A stretch of 32,877 nucleotides of DNA, taken from a bacterium. Lineage in GTDB: Bacteria > JAJRZV01. The stretch lies in assembly GCA_024275095.1 (NCBI GenBank), contig JAJRZV010000075.1, positions 1 through 32,877 of the forward strand, in the 5' to 3' direction. The notes beneath the pieces were generated by a model, which saw nothing but the letters and a program-made list of their open reading frames with translations, had not been told where the DNA came from and searched no databases. Both the position numbers and the translations under genes were made by a program. Position 1 is the stretch's first letter. Every line of letters begins with the position of its first letter. Positions 8,985 to 17,160 of the stretch are shown here, piece by piece.

Positions 8985-10198
8985 TGGACCTTTTCCGCGT
9001 AAATTTCCTTTACCGTTCTGCTGTTTTTCATGGATTCAATGCGGAACTTCCAGGTTTTATAGGTGAATTCATCGCCCTCTGAAGGAATACGTCCAAGTAC
9101 ATGCATGGCAAAACCCGAGACTGTTTCAAAGTCTCCCGTGGGCAGCTCTATGCCGTATTTCCTGAGCAACTCGATTTTTGCATCTCCCTGGATGAGGTAA
9201 CCCTTTTTCTTTTTTTTCACCAGCTTACCTTCACCAATCTGGGCCATGCGGCTGAAAAGGGTGTAAATGATATCTCCCAGGGTAATGATGCCTGTATAGG
9301 TACCGAACTCATCCACGACGATCGCTATATGGGTTTTCATGCGGCGGAAGTCTTCCAGAAGGCTGATAACCTTTTTTACTTCCGGTACAAAGTAGGGTTT
9401 TTTCAGCAGGACATGCCAGTTTTTTTCTCCACTACCGTGCCATGAGGCAAAATCTTTAAGATAGAGAATACCCACGATGTTGTCGGGTCTGTTCTGGAAG
9501 ACAGGAAAGCGCGAATGAGAGAAGGCTTTAAGGGTAGCCTCTACTTCCTCGCTCGTGAGTTCATAACTGAGCATTTCCACATCTTTTTTGGGCGTCATGA
9601 TGTCAGAGCACCGGATCCTGTCGAGTTGAAGCACCTGCATGAGAATTTCCATTTCTTCCTTGTCAATGGCACCCGCCTGAGTTCCTTCTTTCAGGAGGAG
9701 CATGATGTCCTTTTCACTCATGCCGGGCGTGCTTGCCGTTTCGCGGATTCTTCTGGGTATGATGTAGGAGGCCCATGTGGTGAGTACGTAAAATGGATAG
9801 GCCAGCCTGGAGAATACATAGAGCACCGGGGCTGCTGCGGTGGCATAGGCTTCTGGATTGCGGAAAGCGAGTTTGCGAGGAAGAACTTCTGCCAGCAGAA
9901 GTACCAGCAGGAGCGTTACTGCTGCTGCTATCCATTCTCCGTTGTATCCCAGGAGGATAATTCCAATGGAAGCACCAATAGCGCTGAGCGTGGAGTTGGC
10001 GAGGTCATTGCCCGTAAATATTGTTACCAGTAGTTTTTTGGGATCGCTCATGAGGGTGCGTATGAAGTGATTTTCACTGAGCATTTTGCTGGAGACACGC
10101 CTGAGGGAGAAAAGCGCGGCTTCTGCACCTGAAAAGAACGCTGACAGGAGCAACAGGAAAATTGCCAGGGCAAGCCGAATGTAGACAGCTTCACTCAC
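8981..10198 (-). CDS. CNNM/CorC-family (HlyC/CorC) membrane protein, second of a tandem pair
   Basis: This is a paralogue of the neighbouring gene with the same layout: DUF21 membrane domain with AFFSGAEAALFSLRR, a CBS pair (DIMTPKKDVEML, IVVDEFGTYTGIITLGDI) and a CorC_HlyC tail. The motif that reads GEILPK in its partner is AEVLPRK here, so the conserved Gly and Lys are both changed. The ORF track starts at 10216, but I prefer the GTG at 10198 because AGGAG lies 7 nt upstream and the signal-anchor segment VSEAVYIRLALAIFLLLL follows. That start gives 405 residues and an 8-nt overlap with thiL. Confidence 0.9.
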   Translation of the reverse strand: MSEAVYIRLALAIFLLLLSAFFSGAEAALFSLRRVSSKMLSENHFIRTLMSDPKKLLVTIFTGNDLANSTLSAIGASIGIILLGYNGEWIAAAVTLLLVLLLAEVLPRKLAFRNPEAYATAAAPVLYVFSRLAYPFYVLTTWASYIIPRRIRETASTPGMSEKDIMLLLKEGTQAGAIDKEEMEILMQVLQLDRIRCSDIMTPKKDVEMLSYELTSEEVEATLKAFSHSRFPVFQNRPDNIVGILYLKDFASWHGSGEKNWHVLLKKPYFVPEVKKVISLLEDFRRMKTHIAIVVDEFGTYTGIITLGDIIYTLFSRMAQIGEGKLVKKKKKGYLIQGDAKIELLRKYGIELPTGDFETVSGFAMHVLGRIPSEGDEFTYKTWKFRIESMKNSRTVKEIYAEKVQ

Positions 10199-11249
10199 CG
10201 GGCTGCTCCTGCCCAAACCGAAATGAGTGCAGAAACCCTTTGGGGCGCGCGAATTTTACAGGATGACTTTCAAAAAAGATTTGTATCCCCGAGCCTTTTA
10301 CAACTTCGCCTATTTCCATGAATTTGGCAATCTTTTTTATTTCAAGGGCCTTACCCGGTGGAGCGGTTATCATCAGGCGGTAGTCTTCTCCTCCCCACAA
10401 GAACATATCAACGGGTGTGATGTCGAGTTTTTTGCATGCCTGAACAAATATACGCGGGAACATCTGTCCGGTAAGATCGAGAATAATTTTTACTCCAGAT
10501 GCTTTTGCAAGATGATATGCAGATTCCACAAGGCTATCGCTTGTATCAATACATGCGATACGTGTAATTTTCATGCGCGCGATGCGGTGGGCGAGGGTGA
10601 ATTCAGGTCCGGGCATGAGAAAGTGCTTTTCCAGTGAAGTCAACCTTCTTGGGAAGGGAAGTCCTTGTCTTCTCTTTATGAGCTCGAGCCCAAGAGCAGC
10701 CAGTCCTGTGGGTCCTGAAATAAGGACTTTATCACCGGGCTTTGCGTTGGATCGCATAAAAGGTTTGGAGTAAGGTTGGCCGAATACCGTGAAGTTCAAG
10801 ATGAAACCTTCGGAAGAAGCAATAATGTCACCTCCTCCCAGAGGTACATGGTAGCGAATGGAGCATTTATAAATTCCGTCAATTAAATCCTTTGTATCCC
10901 GTTCCTCAGCATTTTGAGGTATTCCGAGCGTAAAGAAGAACCCCAGGGGTCTGCAACCACACGCGGCAAGATCACTGAGAGCCCCGGCAAGAGCCCGATA
11001 CCCTGCATATTTAAGAGGGAAAAGGTCTCTGCGGAAGTGAACTCCTTCTGCCGAACCGTCAGTGGATATGAAAAATTTTCCTTTGAGAAAGAGTCCGGAA
11101 CTGTCATCCCCAATCCATGGGGAGAAGTGTTTTTTCCACCGACGAAATCGCCTTTTTATGTATTGAATTAAACGTGTTTCTGATGTGTTCAGTGTTTCCA
11201 AAGCTTCAGGAACGTCCTGCTGCCACGCTGGCTTCTGTTTCTTCAGCAA
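10191..11249 (-). CDS. thiL: ThiL, thiamine-monophosphate kinase
   Basis: ThiL phosphorylates thiamine phosphate to thiamine diphosphate, the last step of the pathway. Motifs of the PurM/ThiL fold are present: WIGDDSSGLF (residues 45-54), STDGSAEGVHF, ALSDLAACGCRPLG, GGGDII, CIDTSDSLVESA (family usually D-x-S-D-G-L, so Gly to Ser) and FLWGGEDYRL. Both possible starts are TTG: the track start at 11249 overlaps lon by 44 nt, while an in-frame TTG at 11201 begins just after the lon stop. Neither has a clear ribosome-binding site. Family alignment fits either, since the conserved part starts near residue 21. The rest of the thiamine genes are about 16 kb away (thiC, thi4). Confidence 0.88.
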   Translation of the reverse strand: MLKKQKPAWQQDVPEALETLNTSETRLIQYIKRRFRRWKKHFSPWIGDDSSGLFLKGKFFISTDGSAEGVHFRRDLFPLKYAGYRALAGALSDLAACGCRPLGFFFTLGIPQNAEERDTKDLIDGIYKCSIRYHVPLGGGDIIASSEGFILNFTVFGQPYSKPFMRSNAKPGDKVLISGPTGLAALGLELIKRRQGLPFPRRLTSLEKHFLMPGPEFTLAHRIARMKITRIACIDTSDSLVESAYHLAKASGVKIILDLTGQMFPRIFVQACKKLDITPVDMFLWGGEDYRLMITAPPGKALEIKKIAKFMEIGEVVKGSGIQIFFESHPVKFARPKGFLHSFRFGQEQPGE

Positions 11250-13590
11250 GAGATATTCGAACAGCTTCTTCTATGCTGCGGATAAAGTGAAACTGCATTT
11301 TTCGTTTTACGTAGGGAGGTAACTCCTGCACCTCACCCTGGTTAGGAGCAGGTAATACTACTTCTTTAATCCCGTACCTGAGAGCACCCAGTACCTTTTC
11401 TTTAATTCCCCCAACCGGAAGTATTTTACCAGTAACAGTAACTTCACCTGTCATGGCTACATCTTTGCGGACCCTCGTGTTTTTGAAAGCAGAAATAATG
11501 GCCACTGCAATGGTTACTCCTGCACTGGGGCCATCTTTGGGAATTGCTCCTGCTGGAACATGTACGTGTATGTCCGTTGTGTTAAACAGATTTTCGTCAA
11601 TATCGAAATCACCAGAGCGTGCACGTGCAAAACTCAAAGCTGCCCTTGCCGATTCCTTCATGATCTCTCCCAGATGTCCGGTGAGAATGAGGTTGCCCTT
11701 GCCACCTTTCATGAGAACACACTCCACCTTGAGTACTTCGCCTCCATAAGGAGTCCAGGCGAGTCCAAGGGCGACTCCCACTTCTTCATTACCCAGTTCT
11801 GTTTCCGGCTGATACTGCTCATTACCCAGGAACCGGCGGATACTCTGCTTTTTAATAATTACGGGAAGCTGGCGTTTCTTCTCCACAATTTCCACTGCCA
11901 CCTTTCTCAAGACAGAAGCAATGTTTCTTTCGAGATTTCGAAGCCCTGCTTCTCGAGTATAGCCGCGGATGATTTGAACGATGGCGTCATCCGTAAACTT
12001 TACTTTTTCTACGTCGAGGCCATTTTCTTTACACTGGCGGGGTATGAGATATTTTTTTGCGATGTTCACCTTTTCTTCTTCGGTGTAGCCGGGAAGGTAG
12101 ATGACCTCCAGGCGGTCAATGAGTGCGGGGGGGATGGTGTCGGTGATGTTGGCTGTGCATATAAACATCACTCGTGAGAGGTCATAAGGTAGATTAATGT
12201 AATGGTCTACGAAGTTGAAGTTTTGCTCAGGGTCAAGCACTTCCAGAAGAGCAGAGGATGGATCACCGCGGAAGTCCATCCCGAGCTTGTCAACCTCATC
12301 CAGCATAAACACGGGATTGCTGGTTTTTGCCTGGCGGATGCCCTGGATAATTTTTCCAGGCATGGCTCCCACGTATGTGCGCCTGTGACCCCGGATTTCC
12401 GCCTCGTCGCGCACACCCCCGAGACTGACACGAACGAATTCCCTCCCGAGTGCGCGTGCTATGGACTTTCCGAGTGAAGTTTTCCCTACACCGGGTGGGC
12501 CCACAAAGCAAAGGATAGGTCCCTTGTGATCTGGTTTTAACGTTTTGACTGCCAGAAACTCAATGATTCTTTCTTTGACCTTTTCCAGGTCATAATGGTC
12601 CTCGTCCAGTATTTTGCGTGCTCGTGAAATATCCAGATTATCTGTGCTGTATTTTTGCCACGGTAGCTCCAGGAGCCAGTCCAGATAAGTCCGCACCACA
12701 GAGGCTTCTGCTGAATCAGGATGCATGTTTTGAAGTCTCTTAAGCTGTTTAAAAGCTTCTTCCTTGACCTGCTCGGGCATGAGAGCTTCTTCTATGCGCT
12801 TTTGCAGTTCCTGAATTTCTTTTTCACGGTCATCCAGTTCTCCGAGTTCTGACTTGATAGCTTTAAGTTGTTCCCGCAGAAAATATTCTTTTTGTGCTTT
12901 GTCTATAACCTGTTTGGCCTGCTCCTCAATTTTTTGTTTCACCTTGAGAAGTTCGAGTTCACGTGCCAGGTATTTGTTGACCGTGGTGAGCCTTTTTACA
13001 GGGTCTGTTTCTTCAAGTATCGCCTGAGCCTCTTCCACTTTTAGATTCAGATTGGATGCGATAAGATCTGCCAGGCGGCCTACTTCCTGGATGTTTTCAA
13101 GCATTGATATGAATTCCGGAGGTACTACTTTGGTTATTTGTACAATTTCGTTTACCAGTTCAAGCGTAGCCCTTTTCAGAGCTTCCAGGTGAATATCAAA
13201 TTTGGGTTGCTCACCTTCCTCAAGAAGTTGAATTTTAGAGAGTATGAAAGGTTCCCACTGGGTTACTTCTACAAGGCGCGCACGCTTCAGCCCCTGAACC
13301 AGGGTCTTGAGTGTCCCGTCAGGCATTTTGATCATGCGCAGAACACTTACTACAACTCCCACTGTGAATAAATCATCCTGCCGTGGATTCTCCACCTCAC
13401 TCTGTTTCTGAGCTACCATAAAAAGCAGGCGGTTATTTTTGAGAGCTTCATCCACTGCTTTTACAGATGTAGGCCTTCCAATCATCAAGGGGGAGATGGC
13501 GAAAGGCAGAAGCACCATGTCTCGAAGAGGTACGGTGGGAAGCAGCTCTGGAATTCTGATTTGTTCGTGGCCGGTAACTTCTCCGTTCAT
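11206..13590 (-). CDS. lon: Lon, ATP-dependent serine protease
   Basis: Lon degrades misfolded and regulatory proteins in the cytoplasm. The 794 residues contain the N-terminal substrate-binding domain (LPTVPLRDMVLLPF), a coiled-coil middle, the AAA+ module with Walker A GPPGVGKTS and Walker B VFMLDEVDK, and the C-terminal protease domain. The catalytic dyad is Ser689 (PKDGPSAG) and Lys730 (VGGIKEKVLGA). Length and motifs are normal for bacterial LonA. The start ATG has GAGG at 7 nt and overlaps the hsp20 stop by 4 nt. Being downstream of a heat-shock-type promoter fits its role in protein quality control. Confidence 0.97.
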   Translation of the reverse strand: MNGEVTGHEQIRIPELLPTVPLRDMVLLPFAISPLMIGRPTSVKAVDEALKNNRLLFMVAQKQSEVENPRQDDLFTVGVVVSVLRMIKMPDGTLKTLVQGLKRARLVEVTQWEPFILSKIQLLEEGEQPKFDIHLEALKRATLELVNEIVQITKVVPPEFISMLENIQEVGRLADLIASNLNLKVEEAQAILEETDPVKRLTTVNKYLARELELLKVKQKIEEQAKQVIDKAQKEYFLREQLKAIKSELGELDDREKEIQELQKRIEEALMPEQVKEEAFKQLKRLQNMHPDSAEASVVRTYLDWLLELPWQKYSTDNLDISRARKILDEDHYDLEKVKERIIEFLAVKTLKPDHKGPILCFVGPPGVGKTSLGKSIARALGREFVRVSLGGVRDEAEIRGHRRTYVGAMPGKIIQGIRQAKTSNPVFMLDEVDKLGMDFRGDPSSALLEVLDPEQNFNFVDHYINLPYDLSRVMFICTANITDTIPPALIDRLEVIYLPGYTEEEKVNIAKKYLIPRQCKENGLDVEKVKFTDDAIVQIIRGYTREAGLRNLERNIASVLRKVAVEIVEKKRQLPVIIKKQSIRRFLGNEQYQPETELGNEEVGVALGLAWTPYGGEVLKVECVLMKGGKGNLILTGHLGEIMKESARAALSFARARSGDFDIDENLFNTTDIHVHVPAGAIPKDGPSAGVTIAVAIISAFKNTRVRKDVAMTGEVTVTGKILPVGGIKEKVLGALRYGIKEVVLPAPNQGEVQELPPYVKRKMQFHFIRSIEEAVRISLAEETEASVAAGRS

Positions 13591-14048
13591 TCTGATTCCT
13601 CTGAAATGATAGGTATGTTGTATACAGGTCGACGGCGTTCCTGAATTTTTTGCAGCTTCACCTTTAACACGCCGTTTTTTAAAATTGCTTTGGCATCTCT
13701 CATGTTACAGGGCGTAGGTACTTCGACCACTCGGCGAAACCTGCCAAAGTGTCGTTCGGCCCTGAGGTAACGAAAGTTTGCTGATGGATCAAGTTTCTCA
13801 TTTGTTTTAAAGCCTTCTACTATAACCGTGTTTCCTGTTGTGTAGACTCGTAATTTTTCTACCTTGACCCCCGGAATTTCGAACAAAAGAACAACATGAT
13901 CTTCTGTCTCGTATACATCTGTTTCCGGGAAAAGAATAATATCCTCTGCCTCGGCATCGTGGGGCCTGTAGCCGAAAAGACGTTCAAAAAGTCTTTCGAT
14001 TTCTTCCTGAAGAAGAGCCATCTGTTCAAGGATCATATTTCGCTTCAT
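13587..14048 (-). CDS. Small heat-shock protein (Hsp20/alpha-crystallin family)
   Basis: A 153-residue ATP-independent chaperone. The N-terminal helix-rich part (MALLQEEIERLFERLFGY) is followed by the alpha-crystallin domain: TDVYETEDHVVLLFEIPGV, the strand VIVEGFK, and the diagnostic A-x3-N-G-V-L at AILKNGVLKVKL. A C-terminal IPI (YNIPIISEE) matches the I-x-I/V oligomerisation motif. It is the first gene of the long minus-strand train and lies right behind a sigma-32-like promoter. It has no Shine-Dalgarno sequence, and the -10 element ends only 9 nt before the ATG, so its mRNA may be leaderless. Confidence 0.93.
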   Translation of the reverse strand: MKRNMILEQMALLQEEIERLFERLFGYRPHDAEAEDIILFPETDVYETEDHVVLLFEIPGVKVEKLRVYTTGNTVIVEGFKTNEKLDPSANFRYLRAERHFGRFRRVVEVPTPCNMRDAKAILKNGVLKVKLQKIQERRRPVYNIPIISEESE

Positions 14049-14057
14049 GACAATGTA

Positions 14058-14089
14058 ATTATGGGGTGAGTTTAGGTTTCTATCAAGGG
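14058..14089 (-). promoter_or_regulatory. Sigma-32 (RpoH)-type heat-shock promoter for hsp20-lon and downstream genes
   Basis: On the minus strand, CCCTTGATA and CCCCATAAT are separated by 14 nt. The Escherichia coli heat-shock consensus is CTTGAAA with CCCCATNT at 13-15 nt spacing, and dnaK P1 uses a CTTGATG. The position directly before a small heat-shock gene and lon makes the match functionally sensible. The start of transcription would fall only a few nucleotides before the hsp20 ATG. Confidence 0.8.
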
Positions 14090-14301
14090 TTTGGTTTGTA
14101 TTCCTTATTTAAAAGAGATTTAAACTGGGTACTGTGGGACAAAAATTAAGAAATTTCCAGTGGATATAGATCAGGAGAGAAATGCTTGCTTGTGGTCAAA
14201 AAAGTAAAACAATGCTTAATTTGGCTTTTGTGCTGAAAGGAAAGATGTTATAGTCCCGCACGACAAATTAAAACAAACGTTTAATATTTACGGCCTCTAC
14301 A
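14090..14301. other. Intergenic region between hsp20 and the SBF transporter
   Basis: About 210 nt of AT-rich sequence with no convincing ORF. No clear promoter for the rightward transporter gene is visible; the best candidate is TATAGT near 14250 with a poor -35 (TTGTGC, 15 nt spacing). A GG/GC pair resembling a sigma-54 site was checked and has the wrong spacing. Nothing else is recognised. Confidence 0.4.
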
Positions 14302-15219
14302 GTGAAGAGATTGTTCAGACATGTAAGCCAGAACCTTATTCTATGGGTTATTGTATGGAGTGTTGCAGCCTATTCTTATCCCCGTCCGTTTATTTCGATA
14401 AAGCCTTACCTCGAGTATTTTTTCACCCTCACCATGTTATGCGTTGGTTTGCTGCTCAATCCACAACATGTGAGGATGCTATCTCAGAATCCTCAGAGGG
14501 TAGGTGTGGGCACGTTGCTGCAGTTTACAATTATGCCTGCAACTGTTTTTAGTGTATCTATTTTCTTCGATGATCCTCTGGTAAAAACAGGAATTATTCT
14601 CACCGGCTGTGTTCCTGGTGCAATGGCGAGTAATCTGATGAGTGCCCTTGCAGAAGCGGATGTGGCTCTTTCTGTATCAATAACGACCCTGTCCACACTC
14701 TTATCGCCTCTGGTTACACCGTTTTTGCTTTACGTTATGGCAGGCAGCATGGTGAAGATTAATTTTTCAGCGATGTGTGTAAAACTTATGTGGATGGTTG
14801 TTCTCCCTGTTATAGCAGGGTACATTTTAAGGCTGAGAAGGGGAGAGTGGGCATTGCGCGGAAAGGATTATTTTTCTGGAATTGCCGGGCTTGCCATTGT
14901 GGTTATCGTGGCCATCGTTGTGGCCAGCAATTCTGGTCATCTGAAGATGAACCATCTGGGTATTGTGCTGGCACTACTTGTGCCCAACATTATTGGATAT
15001 GCAGCAGGTTTTGGTTTTGCGTCGCTTTTCGGCTGGCCGAGCTCACAACGTAGAACAGTGTCTCTGGAAGTAGGAATGCAAAACGCAGGACTCGGGACCG
15101 TCCTTGCGCTGGGTTACTTTGGGGATAAAGCAGCGATACCCCCTGCTATATATACCGTACTGTGTCTTGTAACATCATCGCTGCTGGTTACGTACTGGGA
15201 GAGGGCTGATTTGCCCTGA
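14302..15219 (+). CDS. Bile acid:sodium symporter (SBF/BASS) family transporter
   Basis: A 305-residue polytopic membrane protein with about nine hydrophobic segments. The two family signatures are present: GCVPGAMASNLMSALAEADVALS, matching the G-x-x-P-G-x-x-S-N pattern, and EVGMQNAGLGTVLAL, matching E-x-G-x-Q-N-x-G-L. Family members use sodium to import organic anions such as bile acids, pyruvate, pantothenate or sulphated compounds; the substrate here cannot be read from sequence. The start is GTG with no clear ribosome-binding site, and the first hydrophobic helix begins at once. The gene stands alone and converges on the GMC oxidoreductase gene; no terminator is evident in the 82 nt between them. 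Confidence 0.88.
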   Translation: MKRLFRHVSQNLILWVIVWSVAAYSYPRPFISIKPYLEYFFTLTMLCVGLLLNPQHVRMLSQNPQRVGVGTLLQFTIMPATVFSVSIFFDDPLVKTGIILTGCVPGAMASNLMSALAEADVALSVSITTLSTLLSPLVTPFLLYVMAGSMVKINFSAMCVKLMWMVVLPVIAGYILRLRRGEWALRGKDYFSGIAGLAIVVIVAIVVASNSGHLKMNHLGIVLALLVPNIIGYAAGFGFASLFGWPSSQRRTVSLEVGMQNAGLGTVLALGYFGDKAAIPPAIYTVLCLVTSSLLVTYWERADLP

Positions 15220-15301
15220 CCTCAACTTCCTTTGAGTTCCAAATCGGAAATCGCGGGTGCACATGCTTCTCGTTTTTTTGTTGGGTTTTGGGATATGAAT
15301 G

Positions 15302-16783
15302 TCAAATGTTGAGACCAGACCCCGAAGCGTGGAGGGCGAGCGTCATGATGGTTTGTTGTGGGTTGATGGCTGTTGAAGTGGGTAGCACGCTTCCGTCGAC
15401 GATAAAGAGTCCTTTTATTCCGTGAAATTCGCAGAACTGGTTTACCACCGAGTTTTCAGGCGATGTGCCCATTCTGCACGTACCAAGGGGGTGAAGACTT
15501 CCACCGAGCATGAATTTTCTTTTTTCAAACAGCGTGTCTATTTTGTCCAGTTCTTTTTCGCTTTTTAACGTGAGTCCTCCGATGTGTACAGGAAATACTT
15601 TCTTTGCTCCCGCGGCAAAATATATCTGGCACAGAATCTTCAACGCCTTTCTCATCTTTTCTATGTCAGATTGGAGAAGTTTGTAGGAGACCAGAGGCAG
15701 ACCGCCCGGCATTACCCTCACACGCCCCTCGGATGTATCACTGATGAGAGCTCCCGCATCTGTAAAACGGATATATTCCTGCATGTTTCTCTGATGCTCG
15801 ATGCCACATCCTGGAACGAGCATTCCACCGATCGGAGGAGGCACCGCACCCACAAGAAAGATAATGCCTTCGTGGAGGTATTCATCTGAGTAATAACTCT
15901 GGGGAACACCCTTCCAGCATTCAATTTCCTCATCAAAGATGGCACCGGCCACCACTCCTGGATGAAGATGCAGGTGGCGTCCAATGTGGGGATTTCGCAG
16001 TCCGCTTTTTACCAGTATCACGGGAGTCCATATGGCCCCGGCAGCCAGGCCCACGACAGGAGCCGTAACTTTAAATTTTGTACCCTTCATTTTTCCTCGC
16101 ATAAAAGTGCCTCTCACACCCTTGACCTTCCCTTTTTCTATTTCCACACGTTCAACATTTGCTCCCGTGTAAACTTCTCCGCCGAGAGCCTGAACTCTTG
16201 GTATGAACGAAAGGTGCGGGGCTTTCTTGGCGTTCAGAGGACATCCAATGACACAACTGCCACAACCCCTGCATCCTGCTGCATTCCTTTTCACCGGCCC
16301 CCCGGAAAATCCCAGTGCTTTGATGCCCCTTTCGAATATTATGCCGCTTTTGCCCATTGCATCACGGGATACAGGTTCTATTGGGAGGAACTCCTCGAGT
16401 TTACGTGAAAGTTTATCCACGTAATCAGGGGTAAATACTTCGAGCCCGTCCTCTCTCCATTTCTGAATTACGTGGTCAGGCGGTCTGAAACATGTACCCG
16501 CGTTCATTGCGGCCGAGCCACCGAGGCAACTCGCATAAAGAATGGGAATGGCAGGTGTGCTCAGTGCCAGGGAAACACGGAATGGCTGGTACTGGTTTAT
16601 GACTCTCAGGGCACCTTCCACAGGGTCCTCGTTTTCTTCAAGTTTTGCAACGGGCAGTCCCTTTTCCAGGATGATAACCTTTTTCCCTGCTTCGGCCAGT
16701 CCCCATGCGAATGCTCCACCACCGGCACCAGAGCCTATCACGCAGGCGTCCGCCTTGATATGCATTTCCTTCAACTGGCACAC
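15302..16783 (-). CDS. GMC-family oxidoreductase, long-chain alcohol oxidase/dehydrogenase type
   Basis: A 493-residue FAD-dependent oxidoreductase expected to oxidise an alcohol. The dinucleotide motif GSGAGGG is at residues 17-23, the second GMC segment is CLGGSAAMNAGTCF, and the C-terminal GMC domain has LHPLGTCRMG, with the catalytic His, and NPQQT. Residues 171-182 read CRGCGSCVIGCP, a C-x2-C-x2-C-x3-C-P pattern typical of [4Fe-4S] ferredoxins that also occurs in a subgroup of GMC enzymes. The GTG start at 16783 overlaps the previous gene by 13 nt; the ATG at residue 7 (16765) is a possible alternative. No signal peptide is seen, so the protein is cytoplasmic, probably held to the membrane by its small partner. 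Confidence 0.85.
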   Translation of the reverse strand: MCQLKEMHIKADACVIGSGAGGGAFAWGLAEAGKKVIILEKGLPVAKLEENEDPVEGALRVINQYQPFRVSLALSTPAIPILYASCLGGSAAMNAGTCFRPPDHVIQKWREDGLEVFTPDYVDKLSRKLEEFLPIEPVSRDAMGKSGIIFERGIKALGFSGGPVKRNAAGCRGCGSCVIGCPLNAKKAPHLSFIPRVQALGGEVYTGANVERVEIEKGKVKGVRGTFMRGKMKGTKFKVTAPVVGLAAGAIWTPVILVKSGLRNPHIGRHLHLHPGVVAGAIFDEEIECWKGVPQSYYSDEYLHEGIIFLVGAVPPPIGGMLVPGCGIEHQRNMQEYIRFTDAGALISDTSEGRVRVMPGGLPLVSYKLLQSDIEKMRKALKILCQIYFAAGAKKVFPVHIGGLTLKSEKELDKIDTLFEKRKFMLGGSLHPLGTCRMGTSPENSVVNQFCEFHGIKGLFIVDGSVLPTSTAINPQQTIMTLALHASGSGLNI

Positions 16784-17160
16784 CCCGGCGTGTATTTGGT
16801 GATTCCACGGCTTTGCGGAGAGGAGTAGAGCGTACCCACAGCAATAAGTTTTGCAAGAATAAAGAGCAGGCGTCCAAAGGCAAATCTGTGATTTTCCAGG
16901 CGACTGAGCACCCGGATGCGTTTTTCAGGGCTGAGCAGGTGAAACGGTCTGAAAGTTAATGCTACAGCTGGAAGTATCAGGTTGAGCACGAGTAGAGCGA
17001 TTTTGAGTCCCAGGGCACCTCCACGAAACTCTTTCAGCGCGGTAATGACACGCGTGTAAAGAGGTTCTTCAGGATCTTCATTTTTCCACTCAGGAGCAAA
17101 GGATTCGATGAGTGCATAAAATATTTTTTGTGTCAGTGTCAAAGTTCTACGAATCCCCAC
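16771..17160 (-). CDS. Small membrane protein, probable partner/N-terminal module of the GMC oxidoreductase
   Basis: A 129-residue protein with one strong hydrophobic helix (LGLKIALLVLNLILPAVAL, about residues 51-69) and a weaker one (FGRLLFILAKLIAVGTLY). The segment SPEKRIRVLSRLENHRF followed by GRLLFILAKL and a short SSPQ end resembles the region ahead of the FAD domain in plant-type long-chain fatty alcohol oxidases, where it is part of one polypeptide. Here it is a separate ORF that overlaps the GMC gene by 13 nt. The GTG start overlaps the lipoprotein gene by 22 nt; a TTG seven codons in is an alternative. I infer a membrane anchor or chaperone for the oxidoreductase; gluconate-dehydrogenase-type small subunits are a less likely comparison. 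Confidence 0.65.
   Translation of the reverse strand: MGIRRTLTLTQKIFYALIESFAPEWKNEDPEEPLYTRVITALKEFRGGALGLKIALLVLNLILPAVALTFRPFHLLSPEKRIRVLSRLENHRFAFGRLLFILAKLIAVGTLYSSPQSRGITKYTPGCAS

Noticed and set aside
11206-11249. The 44-nt lon/thiL overlap as evidence of a gene fusion or sequencing error
   Set aside because: An in-frame TTG at 11201 removes the overlap, so a start-site choice explains it.
14218-14236. Sigma-54-like GG/GC element before the SBF transporter gene
   Set aside because: The spacing between GG and GC is 7 nt instead of 10, and no enhancer-type regulator is nearby.
15220-15301. Rho-independent terminator between the convergent SBF and GMC genes
   Set aside because: The only stem (CTCAA/TTGAG) is 5 bp and has no T-run directly after it.
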